Assembly (NCBI GenBank): GCA_023141985.1
Contig: JAGLKH010000057.1
Location: forward strand, 1-7,808
Direction: 5' to 3'
Length of the DNA: 7,808 nucleotides
From: Flavobacteriaceae bacterium
Lineage (GTDB): Bacteria > Bacteroidota > Bacteroidia > Flavobacteriales > Flavobacteriaceae
Numbering within the stretch: the stretch's first letter is position 1; the number at the start of each line of letters is the position of its first letter. The translations under genes and the position numbers were made by a program. Below, piece after piece: positions 1 to 5,982 of this stretch. Below the pieces are notes generated by a model, which made no database searches, was not told where the DNA came from, and worked only from the letters and a program-made list of their open reading frames with translations.

Positions 1-2
1 TT

Positions 3-53
3 GGTAAGTTTGTAGTTGATAATCTTGAAATGCTACCAACAAACAAAGAGTAA
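3..53 (+). CDS. Possible C-terminal tail of a gene cut by the window edge
   Basis: Frame 3 is open from the window edge to a TAA at 51-53 and reads GKFVVDNLEMLPTNKE. The composition is protein-like, but sixteen residues are too few to identify a family. It could be the end of a same-strand gene that starts outside the window, or chance: the other two forward frames stop within the first 15 bases, so this is the only one that could be coding. No hairpin terminator follows it. No function is proposed. Confidence 0.3.
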   Translation, partial: GKFVVDNLEMLPTNKE

Positions 54-75
54 TAATTTTATAGAAATTTATTTT

Positions 76-162
76 ATGAATACACAAGCAAAATCAGCAT
101 TAAATGTTCGCTCCTTAATCTATTGGAGAATTGCACAAATTTTAGTGGGATTGATTGGGTAA
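76..162 (+). CDS. Doubtful 28-residue ORF or truncated gene start
   Basis: ATG at 76 opens a 28-codon frame ending in tandem stops (TAA TAA, 160-165). The peptide begins MNTQAKSALNVR and ends in a hydrophobic stretch (IYWRIAQILVGLIG) that could be the beginning of a membrane helix. It is preceded by AT-rich sequence with no clear ribosome-binding site. It may be a real small membrane peptide, the 5' remnant of a truncated membrane-protein gene, or chance. The sequence after the stops (166-261) does not continue a hydrophobic protein in any forward frame, which argues against a simple frameshift. Confidence 0.2.
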   Translation: MNTQAKSALNVRSLIYWRIAQILVGLIG

Positions 163-261
163 TAAGACCACCATATAATAAACGAAACAAACCAATTCAT
201 AACATTATCAATCCTATTGCTTAGAGTATGGGTTGTAATAAACAATAATAACACATAATAA

Positions 262-1173
262 ATGGGAAAAATTAAATTTTTAATTGTCTTTGTTCTTTTA
301 GGCAGTTTAATATGGTATTTCGCCATAAAAGATTACAACTACAGGGTTACTTTTAAAACTCCTCAAGTACCAGGAATAGTGTACGATCATATAATAAAAT
401 GGAACAATGGAGAAGGTGTTAATAATAAAGTAGTCACTGTTCTCAATCAATCTCCATTTTTTGAAATAGAACAAGAATTAATTGTTGGCGATTCTATTTT
501 TAAAATTCGATGGACTCTTGAAAAGGAGAACGATTCTACAACATTGGTAATAGCAAAGTTTAAGGATGTTAAACATAGCTTTATGCAAAATCTACAAGTT
601 CCATTTTATAAAAATGCATTTGTAAAAAGAAGTATCTCTACAGTTAAAAAGTTTGGAGAAAATTTACTTCAAAATGCTAAAAACTATAAAGTTTCTGAGG
701 TCACTAAAGATAAAATTCCTTCACAATATTGTGCATTCATATCGTTAGAGTCTAAGCCACAAGATAAAGCAAGTACGATGGTGAAGAATATTTATATAGT
801 AATGAATTATATTAAGGATAATAATATTAAATTAACCGGAAATCCATTTTTAGAAATTACTGAATGGGATGTTGTTAAAGATATCATTAAATTTAACTTT
901 TGTTTTCCAATTGAAGAGCGAGGCCAATATCCAACAACTAATGATGTGAAATTTAAAAAAATTAAAGAAAAGTTTGCTTTAAAAACAAGTTTCAATGGGA
1001 ATTATAAAATATCAGACAGAGCATGGTATGTCATAATGGATTATGCTCAAACAAAAAAAATTGATATAGACAAATTACCCGTTGAAGTGTTTTTTAACGA
1101 TCCACATGATGGGGGAAATGATTTAGAGTGGAAAGCTGAAGTTTACATGCCTATAAAAAATAAAGCACAATAG
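262..1173 (+). CDS. Membrane-anchored SRPBCC / GyrI-like effector-binding protein
   Basis: A 303-residue protein with a short basic N-terminus and one hydrophobic segment at about residues 5-21 (FLIVFVLLGSLIWYFA). This is probably a signal anchor, since no cleavage or lipobox motif is evident. Residues ~27-140 look like an SRPBCC (START-like) fold. Residues ~155-298 match the GyrI-like/AraC effector-binding domain: a 'sFNGNYKISDRAWYVIMDYA' type helix region at ~243-262, then 'LPVEVFFNDPHD' and the closing strand 'AEVYMPI' (292-298), as in this family's usual '..tei.~Pi' end. No helix-turn-helix is present, so it is not an ordinary transcription factor. The ATG at 262 directly follows two in-frame stops (256-261), which fixes the start. 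It lies 61 bases upstream of the sugar operon on the same strand; whether it is co-transcribed is unclear. A ligand-binding or stress role is possible; the ligand is unknown. Confidence 0.82.
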   Translation: MGKIKFLIVFVLLGSLIWYFAIKDYNYRVTFKTPQVPGIVYDHIIKWNNGEGVNNKVVTVLNQSPFFEIEQELIVGDSIFKIRWTLEKENDSTTLVIAKFKDVKHSFMQNLQVPFYKNAFVKRSISTVKKFGENLLQNAKNYKVSEVTKDKIPSQYCAFISLESKPQDKASTMVKNIYIVMNYIKDNNIKLTGNPFLEITEWDVVKDIIKFNFCFPIEERGQYPTTNDVKFKKIKEKFALKTSFNGNYKISDRAWYVIMDYAQTKKIDIDKLPVEVFFNDPHDGGNDLEWKAEVYMPIKNKAQ

Positions 1174-1234
1174 AAAGTGTACATGTTCATTATTAAATAT
1201 TTAATTAAGATATTGTAGTGATTAAAAAAATATA

Positions 1235-2437
1235 ATGGACCAATCAATTGATAAATTATATAATGAAGCACTTAGAACTTTAAGAAGTTTAACAACTTCT
1301 AAAGGGATTTTGGCGAGTACAATAGAATCTGATAATTATAAAAGAATTTGGGCCAGAGATAGTATAATTTGTGGAATTGCCGGCATTCTTGCGGATGATA
1401 AGGTTATAATTGAAGGATTGAAGCATTCGTTAATTACACTTGCAAAACACCAGCATACATTGGGTATTATTCCCTCAAATGTATTAGAAAATAATGGTGA
1501 TGTAGACATATCCTACGGAAGCCTGGTTGGAAGAGTAGACACGAACACATGGTTCATTATAGGATCTTGTTTATATTATTTAAATACCAATGATGAAGAA
1601 ACCTGGCAATCTTTAGTTCCATCGATTCTTAAAAGTAGAAACTATCTAAAAACCATTGAATTAAATGGTAAAGGTTGGATTTATACACCTTTAAGTGGAA
1701 ATTGGGCAGACGAATACCCTATTCATGGTTATACATTATATGATAATATGTTACGATTATGGGGAGAATCGTTATGGCTTAAAATTAAAAAACAAACAGA
1801 TAAGGAATTTGATAAATTGAAGGCAAAGACTTTAATTAATTTTTGGCCTGAAAAAATAGCGAATGATGAAAGTGTTTATCAAAAGCAACCATTTACAAAC
1901 GCTTTAGATAAATCTATATCCCATTTTTGTTCGAGTATCTTACCAGGAAAATATGATATGAGGTTTGACGCTGCAGGAAACGCCTTAGCATTGTTGTATT
2001 ATAAATTGTCTTCAACTCAAAAAGAAGGCATTAGATCATATTTATCGGTCTTAAAAGCAAATATTTCTAAAATGTTAATTCCGGCGTTTTGGCCTGTTAT
2101 TGAAGAACACGATAGAGAATGGGAAGATTTAAAAGACAACTATTCATTTTCCTTTAAAAATATACCGTATAATTTTCATAATGGCGGGATTTGGCCTGTT
2201 TGGATGGGACTCTTTTGCCTGGGCCTTTCAAATAATGACTTAATTAAGGAAGTAAAAACTATCATTCAAGATTTTATTTCGGTTATAGCCTCACAAAACT
2301 GGAATTTTAATGAATATATTACAGGAGATCATTTAAAACTAAATGGTAAGGAACAAATGGGCTTTTCGGCATCCGGAATTGTATTTATGCAACATGCATT
2401 AAACTTTCAGGAAAGCAGTCAAAAATTGGGGTTATGA
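1235..2437 (+). CDS. GH100-like (neutral/alkaline invertase-type) six-hairpin glycosidase
   Basis: A 400-residue protein with the conserved blocks of (alpha/alpha)6-barrel glycosidases: 'RIWARDS' (37-43), 'LITLAKHQHTLGIIPSNV' (66-83), 'YGSLVGRVDTNTWFIIG' (94-110), 'SGNWADEYPIHGYTLYDN' (154-171) and 'NFHNGGIWPVW' (313-323). By eye, Asp159 in 'NWADE..IHGY' lines up with the GH100 invertase acid in 'DRRMG(V/I)xGYP'. Glu360 in 'FNEYITG....GKEQMGFSASGIV' lines up with the GH100 base in 'WPEYYD....GKQ....QTW.IAG'. These alignments are from memory. There is no signal peptide, so it should act in the cytoplasm on an imported sugar. Sucrose is a candidate, but this protein is clearly distant from classical invertases, and automated annotation could call it amylo-alpha-1,6-glucosidase or a glycogen debranching enzyme. 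The start has only an A-rich leader. The stop overlaps the next start (ATGA, 2434-2437), implying translational coupling. Confidence 0.82.
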   Translation: MDQSIDKLYNEALRTLRSLTTSKGILASTIESDNYKRIWARDSIICGIAGILADDKVIIEGLKHSLITLAKHQHTLGIIPSNVLENNGDVDISYGSLVGRVDTNTWFIIGSCLYYLNTNDEETWQSLVPSILKSRNYLKTIELNGKGWIYTPLSGNWADEYPIHGYTLYDNMLRLWGESLWLKIKKQTDKEFDKLKAKTLINFWPEKIANDESVYQKQPFTNALDKSISHFCSSILPGKYDMRFDAAGNALALLYYKLSSTQKEGIRSYLSVLKANISKMLIPAFWPVIEEHDREWEDLKDNYSFSFKNIPYNFHNGGIWPVWMGLFCLGLSNNDLIKEVKTIIQDFISVIASQNWNFNEYITGDHLKLNGKEQMGFSASGIVFMQHALNFQESSQKLGL

Positions 2438-3078
2438 TTGGAGATAACATTTCTTACCATCCAGAATACAAACAAATCACAGATTTTGTAGTCAAAAATT
2501 TAGAATTTATAGAAAAATCTAATTCTAAACTGTGTATTTCTGTTGGAGGTGAATCAGGATGTGGCAAAACATCGCTTGCAAACAGTTTAAAAATTGATAT
2601 TGAAAAAGCGATTGGATTAAAAGGGTTTATTTTTCATTTAGATGACTATTTTAAATTACCCCCGGCAGATAATCACAATGCAAGACTTAAAGACAATAGC
2701 CTGGTTGGAATGAATGAAGTTAATTTGGAATTGTTAGATTTACATTTGGTTCAGTTCAAAGAAAAAGGAGGTATTTTAAATAAACCTTTAGTAGACTACC
2801 CTCAAAATAAAATATTAAATGAGCAAATTTCATGTAATGAATATGATTTTTGCATTGTAGAAGGCACTTATGTAAGTGTTTTAAAAGCACCTGATTATAG
2901 AATATTTATAGAAACTACTTATCTTGACACACGAAAGTTACGAGTTGAGAGAGGCAGAGACCTTATTAATAGCTTAAATGAACGGGTTTTAGAAATTGAA
3001 CATCAAATTATTAAATCTCAATGTGAATTAGCAAATGTTATTATTGATAACAAATTAAATGTTATAACCAAAAAATAA
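2434..3078 (+). CDS. Uridine kinase / phosphoribulokinase-family P-loop kinase
   Basis: A 214-residue protein. The Walker A loop 'GESGCGKT' is at residues 39-46. It is followed by the family's 'HLDDYFKLPP' block (68-77, compare DDxYxP in uridine kinases), 'VGMNEVNLELLD' (91-102), 'VDYPQ' (120-124), a 'VEGTY' strand end (142-146) and an Arg-rich lid 'DTRKLRVERGRD' (165-176) that would close over ATP. Length fits a single-domain member of this family. The family phosphorylates varied small molecules (uridine, ribulose-5-phosphate, pantothenate, D-glycerate), so the name should not be read as a uridine role. Its place between a glycosidase (ATGA overlap) and a sugar transporter (5 bases away) suggests it phosphorylates a sugar or sugar-derived product of this operon. 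That is inference; the substrate cannot be read from the sequence. Confidence 0.8.
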   Translation: MIGDNISYHPEYKQITDFVVKNLEFIEKSNSKLCISVGGESGCGKTSLANSLKIDIEKAIGLKGFIFHLDDYFKLPPADNHNARLKDNSLVGMNEVNLELLDLHLVQFKEKGGILNKPLVDYPQNKILNEQISCNEYDFCIVEGTYVSVLKAPDYRIFIETTYLDTRKLRVERGRDLINSLNERVLEIEHQIIKSQCELANVIIDNKLNVITKK

Positions 3079-3083
3079 AAGAA

Positions 3084-4391
3084 ATGACCTTTAAAAAGCC
3101 TAATCTCTCCTTTTGGCAAATTTTAAATATGAATGTAGGTTTTCTTGGAATCCAATACAGTTTTGGTTTGCAGCAAACAGCTATAAACCCAATATTTCTT
3201 TATTTAGGTGCACCAGAAGATATGCTGCCAATTTTAAATATTGCAGGGCCTGTAACTGGACTAATAGTTCAGCCTATTATTGGAGCAATGTCAGATAAAA
3301 CATGGTCCAATCGTTGGGGAAGACGTAAACCTTATTTCTTAATTGGTGCTTTACTAGGAAGTTTGTGCCTTTTTGCTTTTCCTTCCAGTCCAGTTTTATG
3401 GTTTGCTGTAGGTTTACTATGGATTCTTGATGTAGGTAATAATATGGCAATGGAGCCTTACCGTGCATTTGTAGGAGATAAATTACCTGAAAAACAATTA
3501 AGTCTTGGGTATCAAATGCAAAGTCTATTTGTAGGTGCTGGTATTTTATTAGCAAATGGCTCAATTGTTTTATTTCAATATTTGTTTGGAGGAGAATCTA
3601 TTGATGAAGCTGGGACTATACCTGAATGGCTGTATTATTCTTTCTATATAGGCGCTTTCTTGTCTTTAACCACCATTTTATGGTCTGTTTTAAAAACTCC
3701 TGAAATCCCACCATCAGACGAAGAATTAGCAGAAATAAATCATATCAAAACCTTGCCCTTAGGTCAACGAATAACTAAACCATTTTTAGAAATTGTCGAA
3801 GCTATAAAAAAGATGCCCTCTTTTATGTGGAAAATAGGTGCAGTTTACTTATTTCAATGGTATGCACTTTTTATATATTGGCAGTTTACTACACCTCTTT
3901 TCAAGCTTACTATGGGGTTTTCAACATCTGAAGCAGCCTCTCAAGCAGCCAAAATGAGTTTGACATACAATATTGTTACTATGTTAGTGGCACTTGCTCT
4001 AGTACCACTAACACTTCGTTTTGGCGGTAAAAAGATTTATGCTTTAAGTTTAGTAGGCACGGCAATAGCTTTGTTTTCTATACCTTATATAGCTGACCCT
4101 ACACTTGTACTAGTTCCTATGGTATTGTTTGGAATTGGCTGGGCAGCCATGATGGGAATTCCTTATACTATGGTTTCAAAAATTGTTCCCCAAGATCGTA
4201 GAGGTGTTTATATGGGAATTTTAAATATGATGATTGTTATACCAATGTTTATTCAAACATTGACTTTTGGTTCAATATACAAGTATATACTTGGTGGTAA
4301 TGCAATTAATGCCATCATTTTTGCTGGAGTATTCTTTGTTATCGCTTCTATTTTGGCTATGAGATTGAATGTTTCTCCTGAAAAACCTTAA
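3084..4391 (+). CDS. MFS disaccharide transporter, SLC45 / sucrose-maltose (GPH-like) type
   Basis: A 435-residue integral membrane protein with about 12 hydrophobic segments and a longer polar loop at ~203-240 between the two halves. The N-terminus 'LSFWQILNMNVGFLGIQYSFGLQ' and the loop 2-3 motif 'SDKTWSNRWGRRKPYFLIGA' (70-89) are diagnostic of the SLC45/plant SUT and bacterial maltose-transporter branch. 'MEPYRAFVGD' (123-132) and 'RRGVYMGILNMMIVIPMF' (372-389) match the SUT blocks in the fourth and tenth helices. Such proteins are usually proton- or sodium-coupled importers of sucrose or maltose. Since the operon encodes a trehalase, trehalose is a likely substrate here (inference); sucrose or maltose remain possible. 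It starts 5 bases after the kinase stop, with an A-rich 'AAAAGAA' leader. Confidence 0.88.
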   Translation: MTFKKPNLSFWQILNMNVGFLGIQYSFGLQQTAINPIFLYLGAPEDMLPILNIAGPVTGLIVQPIIGAMSDKTWSNRWGRRKPYFLIGALLGSLCLFAFPSSPVLWFAVGLLWILDVGNNMAMEPYRAFVGDKLPEKQLSLGYQMQSLFVGAGILLANGSIVLFQYLFGGESIDEAGTIPEWLYYSFYIGAFLSLTTILWSVLKTPEIPPSDEELAEINHIKTLPLGQRITKPFLEIVEAIKKMPSFMWKIGAVYLFQWYALFIYWQFTTPLFKLTMGFSTSEAASQAAKMSLTYNIVTMLVALALVPLTLRFGGKKIYALSLVGTAIALFSIPYIADPTLVLVPMVLFGIGWAAMMGIPYTMVSKIVPQDRRGVYMGILNMMIVIPMFIQTLTFGSIYKYILGGNAINAIIFAGVFFVIASILAMRLNVSPEKP

Positions 4392-4396
4392 CTATT

Positions 4397-5629
4397 ATGA
4401 AAAATCTAGGAATAAGAATATCCCTTTATCTTAATTATTTTGTTTTTGCAATTCTTTTAAATAGTGTTGGGATTGTCATAGAAAAATCCATTGATGTTTA
4501 TAAAGTTACTGAATCACAAGCATCACTTTTAGAGGCTTTTAAGGATTTACCTATTGCAATAATCTCGTTTTTAGTAGCGTCCTTTTTACCACGATTCGGT
4601 TATAAAAAGGCAATGCTTACAGCTTTAGTAATAGTATTTTTTGGCTGTTTGTTAATGATTTCAGGCAATACATTTTTATATACTAAAATCCTGTTTATGT
4701 CCATTGGGATTAGTTTTGCCTTAATAAAATTATCGGTTTATTCACTTATTGGAATCCTAACCTCTTCTAAAAAAGAACATGCTTCTATGATGAGTTCTAT
4801 CGAAGGATTTTTTATGGTAGGAATCGCTTTAGCCTATTTTCTGTTTCCCGCCTTTTATTCCGAAGATGAAAATTCATGGTTAAATGTATATTATGTTTTA
4901 TGTGGTCTGATCCTGATATCTTTTATCTTTCTGTTTTTTTCCAAAATTGAGTATAAGGTAGAAGTCATAGGATCCAACTTAAAAGAAGACTTAATGGGCT
5001 CAATTAAATTAATGGCTGTACGACTTGTTCTGGTCTTTATAATATCCGCATTTTTGTTTGTCATGATTGAGCAGGGCATAATGACCTGGTTGCCCACGTT
5101 TAATAAGAAAATATTTAATTTCAGTTCAGTTTTAAGCGTTCAGATGGCGAGCATTTTGGCGCTCACACTGGCATTAGGAAGATTCGTTGCAGGATACCTT
5201 ACAAAATATATGTCCTGGGTGTATTTAGTCATTATATGTATTGTTATTTCAGGAGGAATTTTATTGAGCGTTTTGCCTCAATTAGAGGTTGATGTAAAGG
5301 CTTTAACTGAAATAGAAAGTATTACTGAAGTGCCAATGTTAGGTTTTATTTTACCATTAATAGGGTTGTTTATAGCTCCCATTTATCCGCTTTTAAACTC
5401 TACTGTTTTAAGCTCATTGCCAAAGAGTTTGCATTCTCCTATGTCTGGATTAATAATCATTTTTTCCGCTTTAGGTGGAACTATAGGGTCAAGAATTGTT
5501 GGAGAGTTATTTGAAAGTATAGGAGGTGCTAATGCCTTTTATTTCCTACTAATACCAATGTTTTTATTAATAATCTTTGTTTTACTGATAGATAAACTTT
5601 CCAAACGAGAAATCATTTTAAAAGCATGA
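4397..5629 (+). CDS. MFS transporter, probable sugar permease
   Basis: A 410-residue protein with about 12 transmembrane segments in two halves, separated by a charged cytoplasmic loop at ~183-203. It carries 'LPRFGYKKAM' (64-73) in the loop 2-3 (motif A) position, 'EQGIMTWLPTF' (225-235) in the first helix of the second half, and 'IAPIYPLLNSTVLSSLPK' (326-343), a pattern seen in FucP/GlcP-like hexose permeases. It is not closely related to the preceding MFS protein: it lacks the RxGRRxP and WQIxNM blocks. It begins 5 bases after the preceding stop, and its own stop overlaps the following start (ATGA, 5626-5629). A role in glucose import, or export of glucose released by the trehalase, is inferred from context; another substrate is possible. 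Confidence 0.82.
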   Translation: MKNLGIRISLYLNYFVFAILLNSVGIVIEKSIDVYKVTESQASLLEAFKDLPIAIISFLVASFLPRFGYKKAMLTALVIVFFGCLLMISGNTFLYTKILFMSIGISFALIKLSVYSLIGILTSSKKEHASMMSSIEGFFMVGIALAYFLFPAFYSEDENSWLNVYYVLCGLILISFIFLFFSKIEYKVEVIGSNLKEDLMGSIKLMAVRLVLVFIISAFLFVMIEQGIMTWLPTFNKKIFNFSSVLSVQMASILALTLALGRFVAGYLTKYMSWVYLVIICIVISGGILLSVLPQLEVDVKALTEIESITEVPMLGFILPLIGLFIAPIYPLLNSTVLSSLPKSLHSPMSGLIIIFSALGGTIGSRIVGELFESIGGANAFYFLLIPMFLLIIFVLLIDKLSKREIILKA

Positions 5630-5958
5630 TGTTTCATTTAAATATAGCAGCAACACTTGAAACACTACTACTTCAAGAGGATACCGATGGAGATAAAAAG
5701 ATAACCATTGAAGACGATGGCCCTAAAACCTTTGAATTAGTGTCTAATGATGCAAAACCCTACACTATTAAGGGTACTTATTGCCTTTCTAATTTACTCC
5801 AAGAATTGGTTATTGCTAAAAATGAAGGCAAGCAAATAGCAAAGATTCCGCTTTCAAAAATTGAAGAGCTTCCGGTAAGTAGAATATCCAGAATGATTAG
5901 GGATTATTATTGGAAAGGGCTAACACGCACTATGGATGAAAAGGGTATGATGGGTTGA
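5626..5958 (+). CDS. Neutral trehalase Ca2+-binding domain (N-terminal part of split trehalase)
   Basis: A 110-residue frame matching the N-terminal domain of fungal neutral trehalase (Pfam 'Trehalase_Ca-bi'). An EF-hand-like loop 'EDTDGDKKITIEDDGPK' lies at residues 18-34. By memory of yeast Nth1 (DTDxNxQITIED), Asp19, Asp21, Asp23 and Asp30 take the positions of Nth1 Asp114, Asp116, Asn118 and Asp125. The domain continues with 'IKGTYCLSNLLQELVIAK' (48-65) and 'PVSRISRMIRDYYWKGLTR' (83-101), the counterparts of fungal 'RGxYxxSNLLQEL' and 'NPVNRxSRLIxxxFWxxLTRR'. The long phosphorylated N-terminal tail that binds 14-3-3 in yeast is absent. In fungi this domain is fused to the catalytic domain; here it ends in TGA at 5956-5958, just where the catalytic frame begins. 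The start ATG (5626) overlaps the preceding stop; a second in-frame ATG follows at once (5629). Either a separate subunit or the first part of one frameshifted gene. Confidence 0.85.
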   Translation: MMFHLNIAATLETLLLQEDTDGDKKITIEDDGPKTFELVSNDAKPYTIKGTYCLSNLLQELVIAKNEGKQIAKIPLSKIEELPVSRISRMIRDYYWKGLTRTMDEKGMMG

Positions 5959-5982
5959 TTCATGATACTAAAAATGAAAACC
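5940..5982 (+). other. Frame junction in the trehalase: slippery heptamer plus possible hairpin, or a single-base indel
   Basis: The -1 frame is open from 5940 (after TGA 5937-5939) and the upstream frame stops at 5956-5958, so any frame change must fall in this short overlap. At 5940-5946 the bases AAAGGGT read A_AAG_GGT in the upstream frame, an X_XXY_YYZ pattern. After a 6-base spacer, GGTT (5953-5956) can pair with AACC (5979-5982), and TTCAT (5959-5963) with ATGAA (5974-5978), leaving a GA bulge and a 10-base loop. Alternatively, one T missing from GGGTTG (5952-5957) would join the frames directly as ...MMG-LIHD.... The motif was found by eye in AT-rich sequence and could be chance. Confidence 0.4.

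Noticed and set aside
120..326. Reverse-strand frame of 68 codons, hydrophobic
   Set aside because: It runs antisense into the start of the GyrI-like gene, its composition follows from AT-rich DNA, and it matches no family I know.
1174..1234. Promoter between the GyrI-like gene and the operon, including the TGTACA palindrome near 1178-1183
   Set aside because: No Bacteroidetes-type -7 element (TAnnTTTG) with a matching -33 TTG could be found; a 6-base palindrome alone is not evidence of an operator.
3277..3564. Reverse-strand frame of 95 codons
   Set aside because: It lies wholly inside the first MFS gene, whose forward product is strongly family-like; an antisense shadow.
5626..5958. Small frame as an unrelated EF-hand or hypothetical protein
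   Set aside because: The whole length, not only the Asp-rich loop, follows the neutral trehalase N-terminal domain, and it directly precedes the matching catalytic domain.
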